The notes: generated from the sequence alone by a model not told the origin. Positions 9,105 to 18,950 are shown, counted from the stretch's first letter. The stretch is 64,000 nt of DNA from Ignavibacteriales bacterium (GCA_016218025.1 JACRFD010000073.1:68001-132000); one strand, 5' to 3'. Made by a program: numbers and translations.

Positions 9105-9767
9105 TCAGATCGACTCAAAATTTTTAATCATTCCTTTACAAGCCGGACATTCAATAACATCTTCCGTAGTTAAAATATATCCGCAAGCCGGACAAACTTT
9201 ATAATTCAATTTAGGCATCCCACTTCCCTGATAAATTGCATATCTCAGTAATTCGGCATGCTTGAATTCGGAATCCTGAGTGATTTTAAAAATTTGCAAC
9301 GCATCGGTACATTTCTCACAGTCGGCAAGTTTTATCAAGGCAGGGTAAACAGAATTTGTCGAGAGATCCTCCATGCTTAAAGCCATTTTAAGTGTTTGGG
9401 TTGAACTTCCCGTGATTACTTTTTCCTCCTTGACTGATATCGGCTGAGCATTATGTTTTTGCAACAAAGCAAATTGATTTTTTGCGTGAATTTCTTCCGA
9501 GCGTTTCAATGCCGTGAATAGGAGTTTAATTGCCGTTTTCTTTTCTTTTCCCGCCTGTTTTAAAAAGTCATTATAATTTATGATCCGCTCGAGAGTTTTT
9601 GCATGCACAAGTTGAAGTTTCTCCAGTGTAGCTTCGGGTCTTGCTTCTTTTTTTGTTACGGATTCTTCAGTGCAGGAGAATTGAATTACGATTAGAAAAG
9701 CACAAACGATGAAATTGATGAAAGAAGATTTGTTTTTAGCATCAAAGCAGATTCGAATTTGCTTCAT
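9105..9767 (-). CDS. Rubrerythrin-like lipoprotein
   Basis: The protein has 220 residues. The N-terminus has a basic segment, a hydrophobic helix and a lipobox-like VIQFSC, suggesting an exported lipoprotein. A helical region (about 48-180) aligns with the rubrerythrin four-helix fold: SEEIHAKN and DSEFKHAELL resemble the two E..H diiron helices, and VYPALIKLA matches the conserved MYP segment. The C-terminus carries two CPAC pairs (CPACGY and CPACKG), a rubredoxin-like metal knuckle. Rubrerythrins are normally cytosolic peroxide reductases of anaerobes, so an exported form is odd. Some expected Glu ligands of the first helices appear replaced, so the diiron site may be incomplete. AGAGGTG precedes the start. 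Confidence 0.7.
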   Translation of the reverse strand: MKQIRICFDAKNKSSFINFIVCAFLIVIQFSCTEESVTKKEARPEATLEKLQLVHAKTLERIINYNDFLKQAGKEKKTAIKLLFTALKRSEEIHAKNQFALLQKHNAQPISVKEEKVITGSSTQTLKMALSMEDLSTNSVYPALIKLADCEKCTDALQIFKITQDSEFKHAELLRYAIYQGSGMPKLNYKVCPACGYILTTEDVIECPACKGMIKNFESI

Positions 9768-10131
9768 ACGACACCTCTTTTTTTAGAGACCGCGTTGAAC
9801 TAAATCGAATATAAGATTTAAATGGTCGAACAATCGATCTATTGACCTACGGAAACGTAATAATGATTTTGTTAAAAGTCAATAGAAATTTTCAAACACG
9901 ACTAAATTATGGCAGAGCAATATCTTATCGGATCAGTTTAGTGATGATGAAAATTGCTGGAATGATAAATTATTTGATAGAAAGAAGAGATGGTGGAATA
10001 TTGGGTGTGTAGTTTACTTGAGGATATTGGGACGACTGTTCAGAACCATATTCTAAAATTAGAACTCCGATTTCAGATTAAGATCGAGATTAAAAGAAAC
10101 CGGAGTTCTGAATTTACAGTTGCTCTTAAAT
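9768..10131. other. Intergenic stretch between two minus-strand genes
   Basis: This 364-base AT-rich spacer holds no credible ORF or RNA gene. It should contain the promoter of nothing on the plus strand and the 3' end of the T9SS gene on the minus strand; the only structure seen is the inverted repeat at 10061-10110. Confidence 0.5.
10061..10110 (-). terminator. Possible terminator hairpin
   Basis: AGAACTCCG (10061-10069) and CGGAGTTCT (10102-10110) form a perfect 9-bp stem about 20 bases past the stop of the minus-strand T9SS gene. The loop is long (32 bases) and the following T-run on the minus strand is weak (AATTTTAG), so it is only a candidate. Confidence 0.4.
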
Positions 10132-13100
10132 TTATTTGATCAGAATAATTTTCTGAACATCTGAAAAAGCTTGTCCCGTTGTTGGTGAAAGAGATGCGTT
10201 CATTCTGACAAAATAAATTCCGCTTGATAGATTTGAGCCGTCAAATTCAACAGATTTAAAACCGGCAGTTTCAAATCCATCCACCAGAGTTGCCACCTCT
10301 TCACCGAGTATGCTGTATACCTTTATTGTTACAAAATTATCAATTGGCAATTGATAATTAATAATTGTCAATGGATTGAACGGATTAGGATAATTTTGCG
10401 ATAATAGAAATTCTTTCGGTGTTGATTGAGTTTCAACTTGCGGACTCAATTGATAGTACTTACCGCTTGCCGATTTGCCGTGATTTTCTCCGGCACATAA
10501 TTTAAGATAATCCTCTAATGACTTGATTGACATGCTGTCGATTGAATTTGCTTGTTCCTTTATTGCATTGTATATCATCCATGCTGATGAATTATCACCC
10601 TTGCCAACCGAGGCAAAGATCTTTCTCGTATTGCAATACAACCAGACATCTTGATTACTGCCAAAGCGATTTAAAACATTGTCTGCTAATTCTATTGCCT
10701 CATCAAATTTATCTGAATCGATTTTCGACTGCAAGCGAAGTACAGATGCGGCAGCTTTCAACCGATTGGGTAATAGCGATGATTCAATACCGGTCAAAAA
10801 GTTTTCCCACAATACTCCAAGTGCATCTTGAAACTCTCCGCCCGGGCCAATAAATTGTGCCAAATTATGCAACGCATCTATTGCACCTTCTCTGTTCAAT
10901 TCTATATCTTTTTTCAGTTTTAACAGCCATTGAATAAATCGTTCCCTTTCTAAACTGATTGCAAAGATCTCACTTCCAGGCGGAGTGAATGTTGTTTTTG
11001 ATGGAGTAAATGCTGGAGTTGTAAGTTCATTCGTGTAATTAACAGGGCCTATAAATTCACCAGATTGATGAGTCCCCCAGTATGTGTACTGAGCATAGAC
11101 AATTACCGAGGTTGAATTATCAATGAGCTTCCCGGGGAATGTATATGTATTGAATACGTTATTCCAACCACCCCGCGTTTCTGATCTGTAAGCAATATAA
11201 CAACCCGTTGGACAGTCCGGAACGGTTGAATTTATTGAAAATCTCTCGTCACAGTAACAATATGGAATCTGGACAGTGTTGCCGAGATATGCCGTTGCAG
11301 AGTTGTGTACATACAGTTCACCGAGAGCATTCTGTGTTAGTGTATTGTAACCGCGTTTTAATCCGTCTATTGACAATGATGCCCTGGAATTCACCCCGCT
11401 TACATCTATACCTCTGCCTATGTTATTCTGTATTCTTGTGCTGTCTACATATAATTTTCCACCGTTGCATATATAAATATTAGGTGAGCCGACAATTTGC
11501 AATTGGTTATTTTCAACTTTTGAATAAGAGAGGAACACTTTTGCGTTGTTAACCTGTAATGCTTTCATATCGTTGTTTTTTATTTCTGTTTTGTACAGCT
11601 TCAATGCTGTGTTGGATGTTCCGGTACTGCCTACGAACATACCGAGGTATGAACTGTTCTCAATCATCGAGTTGGCAATATAACTGTTTGCCACAGTATT
11701 TGTCAGGCTTAAACCAGTCTCTGCATATTTGATATCGCAGTATGTTAGCGTATCAGGTCCTCCACCGTTACAAATAATACCGGGCCACTCACCCGGATAT
11801 GGAATTGCACTACTTGAAGTAAATGTAATGCGTTGGGTGGAAGTACCTTTGGCAATCAGTGAGCCATTGACAGTCAGTGTATAGCCAGAACCAACGTTCA
11901 CCGTTGTACCCGGTAGAATAGTGAGCCTTGCACCAGGCAAAACTTGAACCTCGTTAGGAATAATTTTTGTGCCTATCCATCCAGTATGGGCTTCAATTTT
12001 ATACAACCTACCTTCGCCAGCAGAATACGTTGCATCGGTAAAGGTTGTGTTATTCTTGATAATCCATATTTTTCCTGTGTTCACATCGGTTACTTCCAAA
12101 TTGGTTGCTGACGGATAGTTGAAAACTATTGATATATCTCGATTCTCTGAGGGTGAACTTCTACGATTTACAACCATGAGATAGTCATTACTTGATACAT
12201 CCTTAAAAAATCCCAACTCAACATATCTCTCGCTTACAGCATCAATTGTTGTAACAGATGATACAAAAGTTCCTGATAAAGAAGGCTGTTGGTGTATACT
12301 AAACCCATTTTGCCATGTTAATCCCATAAGAATTGTCCCAAAAGGACCTGCTAACTTTTGATTTAGGGACTTTATTCCATCCCATTTATTTTCATGATAA
12401 AGACTGTAAGGTGAACTAGAATTTATAGGATCAAGCGTTGCGGGATCAATTAAGCCAATAATATTCCCAGATGGAACTGTCCAATAGTGGAAATAAAATA
12501 TTCCCTTTGCGCCATAAGTTAGTGCTAAATGGACTTGTGAGAACACTTCGCTCAAATATGGTTCTCGTGTGCCTGAACCGCAAGACCCCGGCCAATTTGT
12601 TATGTTTGGATAATACCACCAAGTTTTTGAGGCTGAAAAAATAGAATTGTTCTGTGCTGATTTAAATTTATCGATTGCACTTTGATACTGTGATTGTGAC
12701 ATCGATAAGTAGTTTAATTCGCCCGGTAACGGGTCACAATAATGAAGCCTATAAACATCAGTCGATAGCTCATATGGATTCATTTCTTGCATTGTTCGCA
12801 TGTAAGGATCACTAGTTCCAGGCAGATTCCATGCTTCAGTAACAGCAGTATGTCCTAAGCTTTTTCCTTGACTATAATCTACACCATTTTCAGTCGCAGC
12901 AGTTTTCAATTTTCTATTCACATAATCGAATCCACGAAATTGATTAAAATACGGTTCATCTTGTAAATAATATCTTTGCAATGCTGATTTGGTGTTAAAT
13001 TTTTTTGCGTCTGTTTTAATATTATTGTCTTGTGCACCAGAGAAGATTGGAACAGGATCAAAATCAAGTCTGCCGTCAACGCGTATATTATCAAGGTAAA

Positions 13101-13923
13101 CTGGCACCTGCCCATACCACTTCACACGTAAATCAAATTGGTAGGAGTAACAGGAGGAGGTCTGCGTACCATCAAGAGGCATCTGATCTTCTGTTTGCTC
13201 AGAAATATTCATCGTCTGTGTCCCTGACTGGCTGGAACAACCGGAATAAAAATTAATTGGAAATAAATAATATGTGTTATCTGAAGCAAAACTTGATTTA
13301 GTCAATGCAATAAAATTTCTAGTGTTATTTGTTACATCAAAGACCTCGATATCCACAACTGGTGTTGTTGACGGAAAAGATGATGAGTTGGTTATTTTCA
13401 ACCTAAACCAAGCTACATAATATCTGCCTCCTCTCCATTGGTACACAGGTTGATATTTGACATCCTTCACCATGTAGTCGTTAGCGATTGTGGCTTGCAA
13501 CGCATTATGATCATAATCAAAAGTAGGATTCGGTTGTTCTGCATCTGGATCATCAATTGGCGAATATGAACCTTGCCGAACACTAAAATAGTAATCCGTT
13601 GCATCAAAATAAAACCTTTCAACTTTAGCATATTTACTCACGATATCGGGTAGAACAATTTTTACATTGTGTGCAGCGGCACTATCGAGAAGTTGATTTA
13701 TCTGTGCATCTGAGAGTTGGTAAACTCCATCTTTTGTAAATGGAAGACCATAGTTGAAAAATGCGTTTTGGTATAAGGGAAATGTTTTGGCAAGCTGCTG
13801 AGTAAATGTTAATGGTGTTTCATTTGGATTCGGACTGACCATTTTAAAACAGCTTACAGGAAACTGCTGAGACATGGTAATCTGATAGCAAACGAGAATA
13901 AGAAAAATCATAAAGCATTTCAT
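10132..13923 (-). CDS. Large secreted multidomain protein with T9SS C-terminal sorting domain
   Basis: The protein has 1263 residues with a signal peptide (about 1-19, ending ITMSQ). The N-terminal half (about 20-640) contains strand-rich stretches and segments such as YYLQDEPYF and AKGIFYFHYWTVP, reminiscent of a glycoside-hydrolase TIM barrel; no catalytic pair can be assigned. Residues about 650-960 show a right-handed beta-helix pattern (LTILPGTTVNVGSGYTLTVN). A helical segment (about 985-1150) follows. The last 90 residues are a T9SS type A sorting domain (FLLSQNYPNPFNP, then SILGEEVATLVDG and SSGIYFVRM). GAGGAGA lies upstream of the start. It is probably a cell-surface or released polysaccharide-acting protein, but the substrate cannot be read from the sequence. 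Confidence 0.75.
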   Translation of the reverse strand: MKCFMIFLILVCYQITMSQQFPVSCFKMVSPNPNETPLTFTQQLAKTFPLYQNAFFNYGLPFTKDGVYQLSDAQINQLLDSAAAHNVKIVLPDIVSKYAKVERFYFDATDYYFSVRQGSYSPIDDPDAEQPNPTFDYDHNALQATIANDYMVKDVKYQPVYQWRGGRYYVAWFRLKITNSSSFPSTTPVVDIEVFDVTNNTRNFIALTKSSFASDNTYYLFPINFYSGCSSQSGTQTMNISEQTEDQMPLDGTQTSSCYSYQFDLRVKWYGQVPVYLDNIRVDGRLDFDPVPIFSGAQDNNIKTDAKKFNTKSALQRYYLQDEPYFNQFRGFDYVNRKLKTAATENGVDYSQGKSLGHTAVTEAWNLPGTSDPYMRTMQEMNPYELSTDVYRLHYCDPLPGELNYLSMSQSQYQSAIDKFKSAQNNSIFSASKTWWYYPNITNWPGSCGSGTREPYLSEVFSQVHLALTYGAKGIFYFHYWTVPSGNIIGLIDPATLDPINSSSPYSLYHENKWDGIKSLNQKLAGPFGTILMGLTWQNGFSIHQQPSLSGTFVSSVTTIDAVSERYVELGFFKDVSSNDYLMVVNRRSSPSENRDISIVFNYPSATNLEVTDVNTGKIWIIKNNTTFTDATYSAGEGRLYKIEAHTGWIGTKIIPNEVQVLPGARLTILPGTTVNVGSGYTLTVNGSLIAKGTSTQRITFTSSSAIPYPGEWPGIICNGGGPDTLTYCDIKYAETGLSLTNTVANSYIANSMIENSSYLGMFVGSTGTSNTALKLYKTEIKNNDMKALQVNNAKVFLSYSKVENNQLQIVGSPNIYICNGGKLYVDSTRIQNNIGRGIDVSGVNSRASLSIDGLKRGYNTLTQNALGELYVHNSATAYLGNTVQIPYCYCDERFSINSTVPDCPTGCYIAYRSETRGGWNNVFNTYTFPGKLIDNSTSVIVYAQYTYWGTHQSGEFIGPVNYTNELTTPAFTPSKTTFTPPGSEIFAISLERERFIQWLLKLKKDIELNREGAIDALHNLAQFIGPGGEFQDALGVLWENFLTGIESSLLPNRLKAAASVLRLQSKIDSDKFDEAIELADNVLNRFGSNQDVWLYCNTRKIFASVGKGDNSSAWMIYNAIKEQANSIDSMSIKSLEDYLKLCAGENHGKSASGKYYQLSPQVETQSTPKEFLLSQNYPNPFNPLTIINYQLPIDNFVTIKVYSILGEEVATLVDGFETAGFKSVEFDGSNLSSGIYFVRMNASLSPTTGQAFSDVQKIILIK

Positions 13924-13952
13924 TTTAATATCTCCTCTTTTGTTGTTAGTAA

Positions 13953-15515
13953 TTATTTTAAATGAATTAGTTTTTTGGTTTCGATAGCACTAGTTGTTTG
14001 TAGTTGATAGTAGTATGGTCCTGAAGCAACGGTTTCACCTTTGTTGTTTTGTCCATACCAAATTATCGAGTGCTTCCCTGCATCCTGAACCGTATTCACC
14101 AAAGAAATTATTTCCCTGCCTATCGAATCAAATATTTTTATGTTGACAAAATCTCTTCGTTTCAATGAATATTCAATCGTTGTCTGAGGATTAAATGGAT
14201 TAGGGTAATTTTGTTGTAATTGAAAACCTTCTGGTTTTGTATTGAGTTCTTCATTTACCGACACAACAAGTGAAGTATCACCTGAGTATATTCCAAAAAA
14301 TCCCAACGTAGTAATATAAGGAGCAGGTGCACCCATGATAATGTCGTCAACTCCATCACCATTCACATCGCCAGCATTATCAGGACGACCTGTAAGCTGA
14401 TCTAAACAACATTGCGAGAATATTCTGTATGCTGCATAGTGACCTGGTGAGTTTTTCTTGCCTAACATTACAAATACACCGGGGACACCAAAAGCACCCT
14501 GCGATGTAGCAAGCAGAATATCTTTAACACCATCGCCGTTATAATCACCGCCACCGCTTACCCACGGATAAGAACCAAAGTGAACCGTATCGTTGTTAGG
14601 AGGTGCAACGTAGTACGTTGGTAGTGTATCGATCTGCGTACTGCCTTTGAAAATGTAAATCTTGTTGACAAGAATATCATCAACACCTCCACTATCGGCA
14701 TCGAAGGTGGTTACATGTTCTTTAAAACCTCCCGGAACATTTCGAGAATCAATGTAATAGTTTCGTTTGAGTTGAAATGAAGAGTCACCGAGGAAAACAG
14801 CGATGTAGTAGAATTGCTCACTACCCACAAAACTTAGCTGGTTATAGCCAAGTGCAATGATATCTTTGTTGTTATCGTGGTTAATGTCACCAGTTGTTAA
14901 ATCCCATCCTAAGCCTGCACGAATCGTATCACCCAACAGCACAACTCTCGGAAATGTGTCCAGATTTGTTCCTCCTGCATAAACATAAATTTTTCCTCTT
15001 AAGTAATTTGTGGTATCTAAATAGTTTGCAAAGTCAGCAGAAATCACTATATCATCAAACCGGTCTCCATTAATATCACCAGTAGCGATCTTAAAACCGA
15101 AATGCTCATTAGCATTGGGGCTATGCAAAACGACATCAGGAATCGTATCCATAGTAGCTGATCCATAATAGATGCAGACGGTATCTTTATAGATCTTTTC
15201 TATAGCCAGATCAAGCCAACCATCACCATTAAAATCTCCTGAGACAACTTTGCCACCGCCTTCAAATATCAGGGCTGGCTTGTTGCTCATAGGTCGACCA
15301 CCGTAATACACATAAGTTTTGTGCCGGTCTGGTTCGCACACAGCCACATCGGCATAACCATCTTTGTTTAAATCTCCTATTCCTTTACAATATATGCCAA
15401 ATGTTGTGCCGGTATCAGAAGCAAGAATTTCTATTATTGGCTGAAGCTCTTTGGGGGCTTGGGCATGTAATATTGGTGTCAATATTAATCCTATCAAAAT
15501 AATCAAGAGTTTCAT
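13953..15515 (-). CDS. Secreted FG-GAP repeat protein with T9SS sorting domain
   Basis: The protein has 520 residues with a signal peptide (about 1-18). At least seven FG-GAP/integrin-alpha-like blades follow, each with a Ca-binding Asp-rich loop: DLNKDGYADV, DFNGDGWLDL, DINGDRFDDI, DINHDNNKDI, DYNGDGVKDI and DVNGDGVDDI. This implies a seven-bladed propeller. The C-terminal domain (about 430-520) is a T9SS sorting signal (FQLQQNYPNPFNP, then FDSIGREIISLV). AAGGAAAA precedes the ATG. It lies 29 bases upstream of the large T9SS protein on the same strand, so the pair is probably co-transcribed and exported together. The role is likely adhesion or ligand binding at the surface; this is inference. 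Confidence 0.85.
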   Translation of the reverse strand: MKLLIILIGLILTPILHAQAPKELQPIIEILASDTGTTFGIYCKGIGDLNKDGYADVAVCEPDRHKTYVYYGGRPMSNKPALIFEGGGKVVSGDFNGDGWLDLAIEKIYKDTVCIYYGSATMDTIPDVVLHSPNANEHFGFKIATGDINGDRFDDIVISADFANYLDTTNYLRGKIYVYAGGTNLDTFPRVVLLGDTIRAGLGWDLTTGDINHDNNKDIIALGYNQLSFVGSEQFYYIAVFLGDSSFQLKRNYYIDSRNVPGGFKEHVTTFDADSGGVDDILVNKIYIFKGSTQIDTLPTYYVAPPNNDTVHFGSYPWVSGGGDYNGDGVKDILLATSQGAFGVPGVFVMLGKKNSPGHYAAYRIFSQCCLDQLTGRPDNAGDVNGDGVDDIIMGAPAPYITTLGFFGIYSGDTSLVVSVNEELNTKPEGFQLQQNYPNPFNPQTTIEYSLKRRDFVNIKIFDSIGREIISLVNTVQDAGKHSIIWYGQNNKGETVASGPYYYQLQTTSAIETKKLIHLK

Positions 15516-16121
15516 TGTTATTTTCCTTATTTAAGAAATATTAGTCTTTTTGTTTCTGACGGTTCTCAGCATCATAGATTAAAATGCCAGAGTAAAAATT
15601 CGGCTATCATATAGTGCATGTCGGTATGCGTAGAGGTTGATCACTGGGCATAGATTTGCATTGTCTGTGAAAAGATTAAGACCAATAAAATTCTTTTGAA
15701 AAGCTTAATTACCAATTTAAACCCCTCTTGTTTATATACGGTAAAACCTCAACGGTAAGTGTACAAAATACTTATTTAAATGTCAAATAACAAGATGAAA
15801 TAAATCTATTTCAATATTTTGTTCAGACCATTCACGCGTCGGCAAGAGTTCGACTGAGCTCATGCCGAAGTCTTGGTTAATTAAAAGCAATAATTTATCC
15901 GTCGTTTCTATCACGGTCGGGAGAGGTGAATGGGAAAATATCATACCTGATGATTTCTATCTATCTTTTTCTCCATCCTAAAAATGTTAGGTAATCTATT
16001 TTTTAAAGAACCCCTCGCGTTCAATTAACATGGGAATCGATGGCTACTATCACCATGCACAGGGAGCGATTTTTAAGTACCCATTGAATTCTAAAGGTAT
16101 TTATCATTGACTGGATCGATC
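15516..16121. other. Gene-free spacer between cydB and the T9SS genes
   Basis: About 600 AT-rich bases without a convincing gene. Two hairpins are visible: TGAAATA-AATC-TATTTCA at 15796-15813, followed by a T-rich stretch on the plus strand, and an imperfect GC-rich one at 15840-15867 (CGGCA...TGCCG) that resembles the palindromic debris at 18661-18950. The left end should hold the promoter of the minus-strand FG-GAP gene. A 68-codon minus-strand frame at 16021-16227 overlaps cydB and looks like chance. Confidence 0.45.
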
Positions 16122-17171
16122 TCAGTATCCATGATCGTTTAAATTTGTGGATGCAATCTTCCCCTTGAATGATCTGTAAAGATAAATAAAATATCCTGAG
16201 GTCAAAACAAATCCAAGTATCCACCAAACGATGCCAACGCCGAGTCCGTACTCGTGTGCAAGAGCGTTATAAACAGTAATTGAATAATCTTGATTGGTAG
16301 ATGCTGCAAGAAGATTTGGGAAATGTCCGAAGGCGGTTGCGCAAAGCATCATCACTATAAAAAGTGAGGATGATAAGAATGCTTTTGTGTCTTTTCCTTT
16401 AATGATAAACATAAACATTCCGACTAATCCTGCAAAACCACCCAGAGGGAATAAATATCCCCATGGATAATCTGTATAATTTCTCCATACTTCAGGACGT
16501 ATTACTGTTGTGGCAATCAAAGCGATGATAGAGAATAGAAGAATACCCCACCATGAAATTTTTGCAGTAGTTCGTGCTCGCAGTTGAAGAACACCGTCGG
16601 TTTTCATGGCGATGTAATTTGCTCCATGCGACATGAGAGTAAAAAATGCAACTAATCCCATAATCACTGTAAACCAATCCAAGATACCCGATTCAGGAAT
16701 TACGGTGAAAGTAGTCCAGAGAGGTTCGAAAAAATATCCATCCTGATTCAGTGGAACACCGCGCACAACATTTCCAAGCGCTGCTCCAAAAAATATTGCA
16801 AGTAGTATGCTTGCAAAAGAAAATACGGTATCCCAGAAAGATTTCCACATCTGATTTTGTATTAGATGGCGGAATTCAATCCCAATTCCTCTCAGCATCA
16901 ATAACCAGAGAACAATCATCAATGGTAAATAAAATCCGCTGAAGCTTGAAGCGTAAAATTTTGGGAATGCAAAATATAATGTGCCGCCGGCGGCTAACAG
17001 CCAAACTTCATTTCCATCCCAAACAGGTCCGATGGTTTTTATAAGCATTGTACGCTCTTCTTCTGTTCTGCCTATGATTCTATGAAGAATCCCAACGCCC
17101 AAATCAAATCCATCCAATACAACGTACATTGCAAGCATGAATGCGACGATACTAAACCAAAGTATTTCCAT
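16122..17171 (-). CDS. cydB: Cytochrome bd quinol oxidase subunit II
   Basis: This integral membrane subunit pairs with CydA in the terminal oxidase that reduces O2 to water with quinol, with high oxygen affinity. The protein has about 349 residues and nine or so hydrophobic helices. Family features are VVLDGFDLGVGIL near the N-terminus, GPVWDGNEVWLLAAGG, and FWDTVFSFAS. An in-frame ATG lies two codons upstream at 17177, but AAAGGAT sits at the correct spacing only for the ATG at 17171. It follows cydA by about 14 bases. No CydX-like micropeptide was recognised after it. Confidence 0.95.
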   Translation of the reverse strand: MEILWFSIVAFMLAMYVVLDGFDLGVGILHRIIGRTEEERTMLIKTIGPVWDGNEVWLLAAGGTLYFAFPKFYASSFSGFYLPLMIVLWLLMLRGIGIEFRHLIQNQMWKSFWDTVFSFASILLAIFFGAALGNVVRGVPLNQDGYFFEPLWTTFTVIPESGILDWFTVIMGLVAFFTLMSHGANYIAMKTDGVLQLRARTTAKISWWGILLFSIIALIATTVIRPEVWRNYTDYPWGYLFPLGGFAGLVGMFMFIIKGKDTKAFLSSSLFIVMMLCATAFGHFPNLLAASTNQDYSITVYNALAHEYGLGVGIVWWILGFVLTSGYFIYLYRSFKGKIASTNLNDHGY

Positions 17172-17185
17172 AATCATATCCTTTC

Positions 17186-18520
17186 TTAGTGCGATTGAGT
17201 TGCAGATGAAGGACCTTGATTAATTGTCCGGATAACGAGTAATAAAAACAAAACTCCAAGTACAAGGTACATTCCCAAAAATCCAAGAAGAGTGAACAAT
17301 CCATTACCTGCAGATACGGTTGGTGAAGTTCCATTGATTGTTTTCATCAGTCCGTAAACAAGCCAAGGCTGTCGGCCTACTTCTGCAGTCATCCATCCGG
17401 CAGTATTTGCAATGTACGGGAAAGGAAAGCTCAACATTAAAATCCATAGCATCCATCGCGTTTCAAATAATTTTTTCTTCCACAACAGTAAAGCGGAAAT
17501 AATCATAATGGCGATAAAAATTGTTCCCAAGCCGACCATGATATGATAACCGTAATAGAGGAGCGGAATATTATCGGGCCAATTTTCTTTAGGGAAAGCA
17601 TCTAATCCTTTAATCTCCGCATTCCAGCGATTATAAGTCAGGAAACTCAAAAGCTTAGGAACATGAATCGGATTATCTAATTTCATTTTATCCAGATCCG
17701 GCTGACCAATGATGACTAACTCGGCACCTTGCTTTGTCTCGAATAGTCCCTCCATCGCGGCGAATTTTGTTCCTTGATGCATTGCGACATTCTTTGCTTC
17801 AAAATCTCCGGTTGGAAAGATAATCAAAATCGATGCAATCAATCCTGTAGTAATTCCAACACGAATAAAAGTTTTGCCGTAATCAGTATCTCGTTTTGCA
17901 AGAAGATAATATGCACCAACAGAAGCCATTACGAAGGATGCGGTAATCGCGGCGCCGATCATATTATGAGAGTATTGAGAGATTGCCCATGGGTTGAATA
18001 TTAAATCCGCGAAGTTTGTCAAATGAACCGAGCCGTCAGGAGATAAAGCGTACCCGACCGGGTGCTGCATCCATGCATTAGTTGCAACTATAAAATATCC
18101 GGAGATCCATGAACCTAAAAAAATTAAAATCGATGTGATGAAGTGCCCGGTTTGACCCAATTTTTTTTCGCCGTAAAGAAAAAGGCCAAGAAAACTGGAT
18201 TCGAGAAAAAAGGCAAACATTCCTTCCATGGCAAGTGTCTGCCCGATTACGCCTCCGGCAAATGTCGAGAAGCGAGCCCAATTTGTTCCGAATTGAAACT
18301 CCATCGGTATTCCGGTAACAACACCGACTGCGAAGTTAATACCGAATATTTTTGCCCAGAAACGAGCCGAATTATTGTAATGATCGTTTTTCTTTTTAAT
18401 AGCAAGATATTTCAAAATCACTATGAGTAATGCCAGTCCCATTGTAAGTTGAGGGAAGAGATAATGGAATGAAACAGTGAAAGCAAATTGAAGCCGGTCA
18501 ATCAGAAATGCATCATTCAT
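17186..18520 (-). CDS. cydA: Cytochrome bd quinol oxidase subunit I
   Basis: This heme-bearing subunit of the bd oxidase has 444 residues, the short-Q-loop length class. It shows FHYLFPQLTMG (axial His region), GIPMEFQFGTNWA, EGMFAFFLESSFLG (with the conserved Glu residues), SGYFIVATNAWMQHPVG, SQYSHNMIGAA (second His region) and EVGRQPWLVYG. GGAG precedes the ATG. With cydB it gives the organism microaerobic respiration or oxygen scavenging in an otherwise fermentative gene neighbourhood. No cydDC assembly genes are in the window. Confidence 0.97.
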   Translation of the reverse strand: MNDAFLIDRLQFAFTVSFHYLFPQLTMGLALLIVILKYLAIKKKNDHYNNSARFWAKIFGINFAVGVVTGIPMEFQFGTNWARFSTFAGGVIGQTLAMEGMFAFFLESSFLGLFLYGEKKLGQTGHFITSILIFLGSWISGYFIVATNAWMQHPVGYALSPDGSVHLTNFADLIFNPWAISQYSHNMIGAAITASFVMASVGAYYLLAKRDTDYGKTFIRVGITTGLIASILIIFPTGDFEAKNVAMHQGTKFAAMEGLFETKQGAELVIIGQPDLDKMKLDNPIHVPKLLSFLTYNRWNAEIKGLDAFPKENWPDNIPLLYYGYHIMVGLGTIFIAIMIISALLLWKKKLFETRWMLWILMLSFPFPYIANTAGWMTAEVGRQPWLVYGLMKTINGTSPTVSAGNGLFTLLGFLGMYLVLGVLFLLLVIRTINQGPSSATQSH

Positions 18521-18564
18521 CGTGTTACTCCATTTGTTAGTTCTAAATAGCTGGAATCTAATTT

Positions 18565-18590
18565 ACTTGTGTTATGCTTAAAAAACAAGT
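18565..18590. promoter_or_regulatory. Inverted repeat upstream of cydA
   Basis: ACTTGT (18565-18570) and ACAAGT (18585-18590) are inverted about 45 bases upstream of the cydA start. The TTGTG...ACAA layout recalls redox-sensor (Rex-type) operators, but the spacing is longer than the family's usual 18-bp box, so this is weak. Confidence 0.2.
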
Positions 18591-18660
18591 TTTATGTTGG
18601 ACAGTTTAAAGAAGGGTAATGAAGATTATTAAACTGAGACTTCTGAAAAATCTCCCCAAC

Positions 18661-18950
18661 TGTCACCCTGAACGCCCGCCTGCCAAAGCTTGACTGCTGA
18701 ACATTCAGCAAGCAGGCGAAGCGGCGGGCATGAAGTGAAGGGTCCAAATCCTTTAGAATAAAGATGGGGCTGACCAATAAGTTTGTTTTCTCGTTACATC
18801 CCGTCTCGACAATGTCGTGACGGGACACTCGCCTGCCCGCCGTGCCTGCGGCAGGCAGCAGGCGGGAAAACCGGCTACCTTTGCTGGTTCTCGAGTTCAT
18901 AGTTTCATCATAGAGTATCGTGAGCCGAAGGCTCATCAGCCTCTGGCTGA
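18661..18950. repeat. Cluster of dispersed palindromic repeats
   Basis: Successive hairpins occupy about 290 bases. 18661-18743 is bounded by CACCCTGA and GAAGGGTC, the form of a common intergenic dispersed repeat, and contains TGCTGA-ACAT-TCAGCA (18695-18710) and paired GCCCGCCTGC/GCGGGC arms. 18799-18825 pairs CCCGTC/GACGGG with an inner CGACA/TGTCG. 18830-18864 has CGCCTGC/GCAGGCG enclosing TGCCTGCGGCAGGCA. 18921-18935 is TGAGCCGAAGGCTCA and 18936-18950 is TCAGCCTCTGGCTGA. No transposase lies next to it. Confidence 0.7.

Noticed and set aside
9768..10131. Possible small RNA or tRNA in the spacer
   Set aside because: No cloverleaf, no conserved stem order and no promoter or terminator pair beyond the hairpin at its right end.
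16021..16227. Small minus-strand gene after cydB (CydX-like)
   Set aside because: It overlaps cydB in another frame, is twice the CydX length and lacks a single N-terminal membrane helix.
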